NCBI GenBank assembly: GCA_011390695.1
Contig: JAABRW010000468.1
Location: forward strand, 1 to 7,661
Source of the DNA: Desulfotignum sp.
GTDB lineage: Bacteria > Desulfobacterota > Desulfobacteria > Desulfobacterales > Desulfobacteraceae
Direction: 5' to 3'
Length of the DNA: 7,661 nucleotides
Positions 5,587 to 7,661 of the stretch are shown piece by piece. Position numbers and translations under genes: made by a program. Within the stretch, counting starts at the first letter, position 1. Every line of letters begins with the position of its first letter. A model generated the notes under the pieces. The model had not been told where the DNA came from. It ran no database searches and was given only the letters and a program-made list of their open reading frames with translations.

Positions 5587-7016
5587 TGGTGCACAATATC
5601 CTGAAAACACTCCTGGCGGCAGGCTTTATCCTGTGTTTTACAGCAGCCGCAGCCGGGGAAAACAGCCAGGAACGGTCTTTACCGGATAATGGGGTTGCAA
5701 TCCCCTCCATATCCTGGCCGGAACCCAGGGTAGATACTTTTACCATGGGCAACAAAATTGTGTTTTTCCTTATCAGAGACAACACCCTCCCCCTTGTTCA
5801 CATCCGCGCCATGGTGCGTGCCGGCGGTTTTCTTGACCCCCAGGGCAAAACCGGGCTGGCTGAAATCACCGCAGAGGTAATGCGGACAGGCGGCACTCAA
5901 AAATATCCCCCCGGCGAATTGAACGCCCTTCTGGCTGACACGGCCGCTGAAATCAGCATGGATTTTGATTTTATTTCAGGATCGGCAAAAATGGATATTT
6001 TAAGCAGTGATCTGTCTCAACTGCTTCCGGTCTTTGTCGATCTGCTGAAACAGCCCGCGTTTCCGGAAGACAAAATCACCCTGGCCAAACAACAGCTCGA
6101 CACCCGCATTTCCCGCCGGAACGACAGACAGGCAGGCATTGCCCGCCGGACCTTTGAACAACTCATATACGGCCGGGATTCCATATATGCCCGGGAACCT
6201 GAACATGAGACAGTGGCCCGTATCAGCAGGGCCGATCTGCTGCGTTTTCACAAGCAGGCTTACCAGGGAGCCAACCTGATGGTGGGCATTGCAGGCGATT
6301 TTGATCCGGACCAGATCCAGTCCCTTCTCAAAAAAGAATTTTCAGCATTTGCAGCCGGCGAAAAAACAGATATCATGCTTCCTTCTGTTGATCTACAAAA
6401 GCAGACATCCCTGTATGTGGTCAACAAATCCGATGTAAACCAGAGTTACATTATGATGGGTCACCTGGGGGGCCTGCGGATGAATCCCGACTATCCGGCA
6501 CTCCAGGTAATGAACCAGATACTTGGAGGCGGGTTTTCCGGACGTCTTTTTCAGACAATCCGTACCAGGATGGGACTGGCCTATTCCGTATCCGGAAGCT
6601 ATGACTCCCGTTATTTTTATCCGGGCACCTTTCATATCGCATTGGCCACAAAAACGCCGGCCACCAGCAAAGCGGTCAAAGCAGTGAAAGATGAGATCCA
6701 AAACCTGCAGGAAGGCATCACTGCCGATGAACTCAACCGGGCCAAGGCACAGTTTTTACACAGTGTGGCCTTTTATTACGACCAGGCAGAAAAGATCCTG
6801 GAACGCCGTATGAATTATGCCTACCGGGGAATGGCACAGGACACGCTGCAGGAACTGATCAAAGAAATCGAACAGGTCACTGCTGACCAGGTTGTTCAGG
6901 CTGCCCGCAAATACCTGCTGCCAGAGGCACTGAACATTCTTGCCGTGGGAAAACAAGAACTATTGGAAAAACAGCTCCAGGCACTTGGAACGGTTGCGGT
7001 TCTGCCGCAGCCGTGA
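5586..7016 (+). CDS. M16 family peptidase-like protein, non-catalytic partner subunit
   Basis: This 476-residue protein has the two-domain M16 fold. A signal peptide (1 to about 23, MVHNILKTLLAAGFILCFTA, then AAAG) predicts periplasmic export; the Cys at 17 is not in a proper lipobox. The zinc motif is gone: at the position of the partner's AHFLEH, residues 92-97 read AEITAE, so His-x-x-Glu-His has become Glu93, Ala96, Glu97. The distal Glu pair is likewise not recognisable. By contrast the C-terminal domain keeps GGGFSGRLFQ (314-323) and RTRMGLAYSV (326-335), with Arg328 and Tyr333 of the substrate-binding Arg/Tyr pair that the partner lacks. This matches heterodimeric M16B enzymes, such as mitochondrial processing peptidase and bacterial two-subunit peptidases, in which one chain supplies zinc and the other helps hold substrate. 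The one-base overlap with the upstream gene supports an obligate pair. Length and fold appear complete. Confidence 0.93.
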   Translation: MVHNILKTLLAAGFILCFTAAAAGENSQERSLPDNGVAIPSISWPEPRVDTFTMGNKIVFFLIRDNTLPLVHIRAMVRAGGFLDPQGKTGLAEITAEVMRTGGTQKYPPGELNALLADTAAEISMDFDFISGSAKMDILSSDLSQLLPVFVDLLKQPAFPEDKITLAKQQLDTRISRRNDRQAGIARRTFEQLIYGRDSIYAREPEHETVARISRADLLRFHKQAYQGANLMVGIAGDFDPDQIQSLLKKEFSAFAAGEKTDIMLPSVDLQKQTSLYVVNKSDVNQSYIMMGHLGGLRMNPDYPALQVMNQILGGGFSGRLFQTIRTRMGLAYSVSGSYDSRYFYPGTFHIALATKTPATSKAVKAVKDEIQNLQEGITADELNRAKAQFLHSVAFYYDQAEKILERRMNYAYRGMAQDTLQELIKEIEQVTADQVVQAARKYLLPEALNILAVGKQELLEKQLQALGTVAVLPQP

Positions 7017-7102
7017 AATGAACGCAAACCGGAAGTGATGTTGGAAGCGCAACCGACCGCCGCACAGCTGCACCAGGATCAGACCGACAAAAACCTGATG
7101 CA

Positions 7103-7142
7103 GGCAGAATATTGCCGATAATACCCGGTATCTTATTCTGCC
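7103..7142. repeat. 40-nt inverted repeat between convergent genes, possible terminator
   Basis: GGCAGAATA (7103-7111) is exactly complementary to TATTCTGCC (7134-7142), and the inner ATACC/GGTAT (7121-7125, 7127-7131) adds further pairing. It sits between the converging M16 operon and the AbiEii-like gene, where a two-way terminator would be useful. It lacks a T-run on either strand, so rho-independent termination is uncertain. The rest of 7017-7184 shows no recognisable feature. Confidence 0.45.
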
Positions 7143-7184
7143 ATGGGTCACGGTCAAGTGTCTGGCCTCCAGGATTCTGAAGGA

Positions 7185-7661
7185 TCAACCCGCCAGGACA
7201 CTAATTTCTCGAATCAGGTAATCATTAAAAAAAGCATCAGACCAAAGACGTAGCTCATCGTTTTGCCTTGAAGTTTTTAAAAAAGGCGCAACGTCATTTT
7301 TTGCCAGGGAAAAATCGATCTTTTTAACCTTCCTGGATATCAGCTCAACAAGTTTTTCTCTTGTCAACGCCTCTGAACAATCAATATGGCCTGTTTGCAA
7401 CATCTTATTCTGGAGATAATGTAAATCACATGGAATATTATTCTTCACAAACCAGATTACATCATACCAATCCCGGCCTTTGATGTTGGTTCTTATGGTC
7501 CGGCACAGCAACGCATGCATTTTGCCGGCAAACAAACTGGGCAATGTCATGGTTTTAATGGTAAAAGGGATCGGGTGGAGATGATACTTGATGTCACTGG
7601 AAAACCCGGTGGCAGGTTCGTGATCTATTTCCAGTTTTATTTTCATCACAGCATTTTTATG
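7185..7661 (-). CDS. AbiEii/AbiGii family nucleotidyltransferase toxin (5' end beyond window)
   Basis: The visible 158 codons form the C-terminal part of an AbiEii-type (DUF1814) nucleotidyltransferase, the toxin of type IV AbiE toxin-antitoxin and phage-abortive-infection systems. The frame is open to the right edge and the first residues HKNAV are typical internal sequence for the family, so the GTG and ATG codons at 7649 and 7646 are not the true start. Recognisable parts are KLEID, LPSLFAGKMHALLCR (about 7500-7545) and NIKGRDWYDVIWF (about 7450-7488), the conserved Lys/His and Arg-Asp-Trp-Tyr-Asp segments of the fold. The N-terminal GSxxxxD-type catalytic motif lies outside the window, so activity cannot be judged. 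The gene ends at a TGA (7185-7187). Its antitoxin (AbiEi), if present, should lie further right. The region is more AT-rich than the M16 genes, in keeping with separate acquisition. Confidence 0.88.
   Translation of the reverse strand, partial: HKNAVMKIKLEIDHEPATGFSSDIKYHLHPIPFTIKTMTLPSLFAGKMHALLCRTIRTNIKGRDWYDVIWFVKNNIPCDLHYLQNKMLQTGHIDCSEALTREKLVELISRKVKKIDFSLAKNDVAPFLKTSRQNDELRLWSDAFFNDYLIREISVLAG

Noticed and set aside
5586..5660. Cys17 in the signal peptide of the second M16 subunit as a lipoprotein lipobox
   Set aside because: The residues before the Cys (FIL) do not fit a lipobox, which needs a small residue directly before Cys; an AAAAG signal-peptidase I site follows.
7144..7184. 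Short open plus-strand stretch (WVTVKCLASRILKD-like) as a transposase or gene remnant
   Set aside because: It is too short to judge, and I cannot match it to any family.

Overview
The window looks like accessory DNA from a Gram-negative, probably anaerobic deltaproteobacterium (Desulfobacterota-like). That guess rests on the gene styles: a Tat-exported amidohydrolase, a periplasmic M16 peptidase pair, a Fic protein, a ParB-like regulator remnant and an SCP-x-type thiolase remnant. It also rests on the GC-rich third codon positions of the larger genes. The lineage is an inference; no rRNA or other marker is present.

Layout: (1) Positions 1-846, minus strand, hold a Fic-domain protein cut off at the left edge. 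It has a complete HPFQDGNGRLSR motif and an N-terminal inhibitory motif, so it is a class II Fic. Its upstream region carries two copies of a 31-bp element built from TGGGTA-like units. (2) Positions 987-1726 are a gene graveyard: an internally deleted ParB-like protein, the N-terminal stub of a second protein that looks like the start of long Fic-associated proteins, and a thiolase fragment with a frameshift at a C7 run. (3) Positions 1727-3505, minus strand, encode a Tat-exported amidohydrolase of the N-acyl-D-amino-acid deacylase type with all expected metal ligands. (4) Positions 3577-3929 are a second patch of debris: an unidentified C-terminal fragment and a 53-codon HicA-like toxin remnant. 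(5) Positions 4072-7016, plus strand, form a translationally coupled two-gene operon for an M16 peptidase heterodimer. The first subunit has the zinc site and the second has lost it but keeps the Arg/Tyr pair. (6) A 40-nt inverted repeat lies in the gap after the operon. (7) Positions 7185-7661, minus strand, hold the C-terminal part of an AbiEii/AbiGii nucleotidyltransferase toxin, cut off at the right edge.

How it fits together: the amidohydrolase and both M16 subunits carry export signals, so three neighbouring products are predicted to act in the cell envelope on peptides or N-acyl amino acids. Around them are whole and broken toxin, toxin-antitoxin and regulator genes, the usual look of an integration hot spot or an eroding defence region. 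I see no tRNA, rRNA, CRISPR array, intact insertion sequence or integrase. The best-supported interesting points are the split active site of the M16 pair, the repeat element in front of fic, and the row of truncated genes flanking the amidohydrolase.
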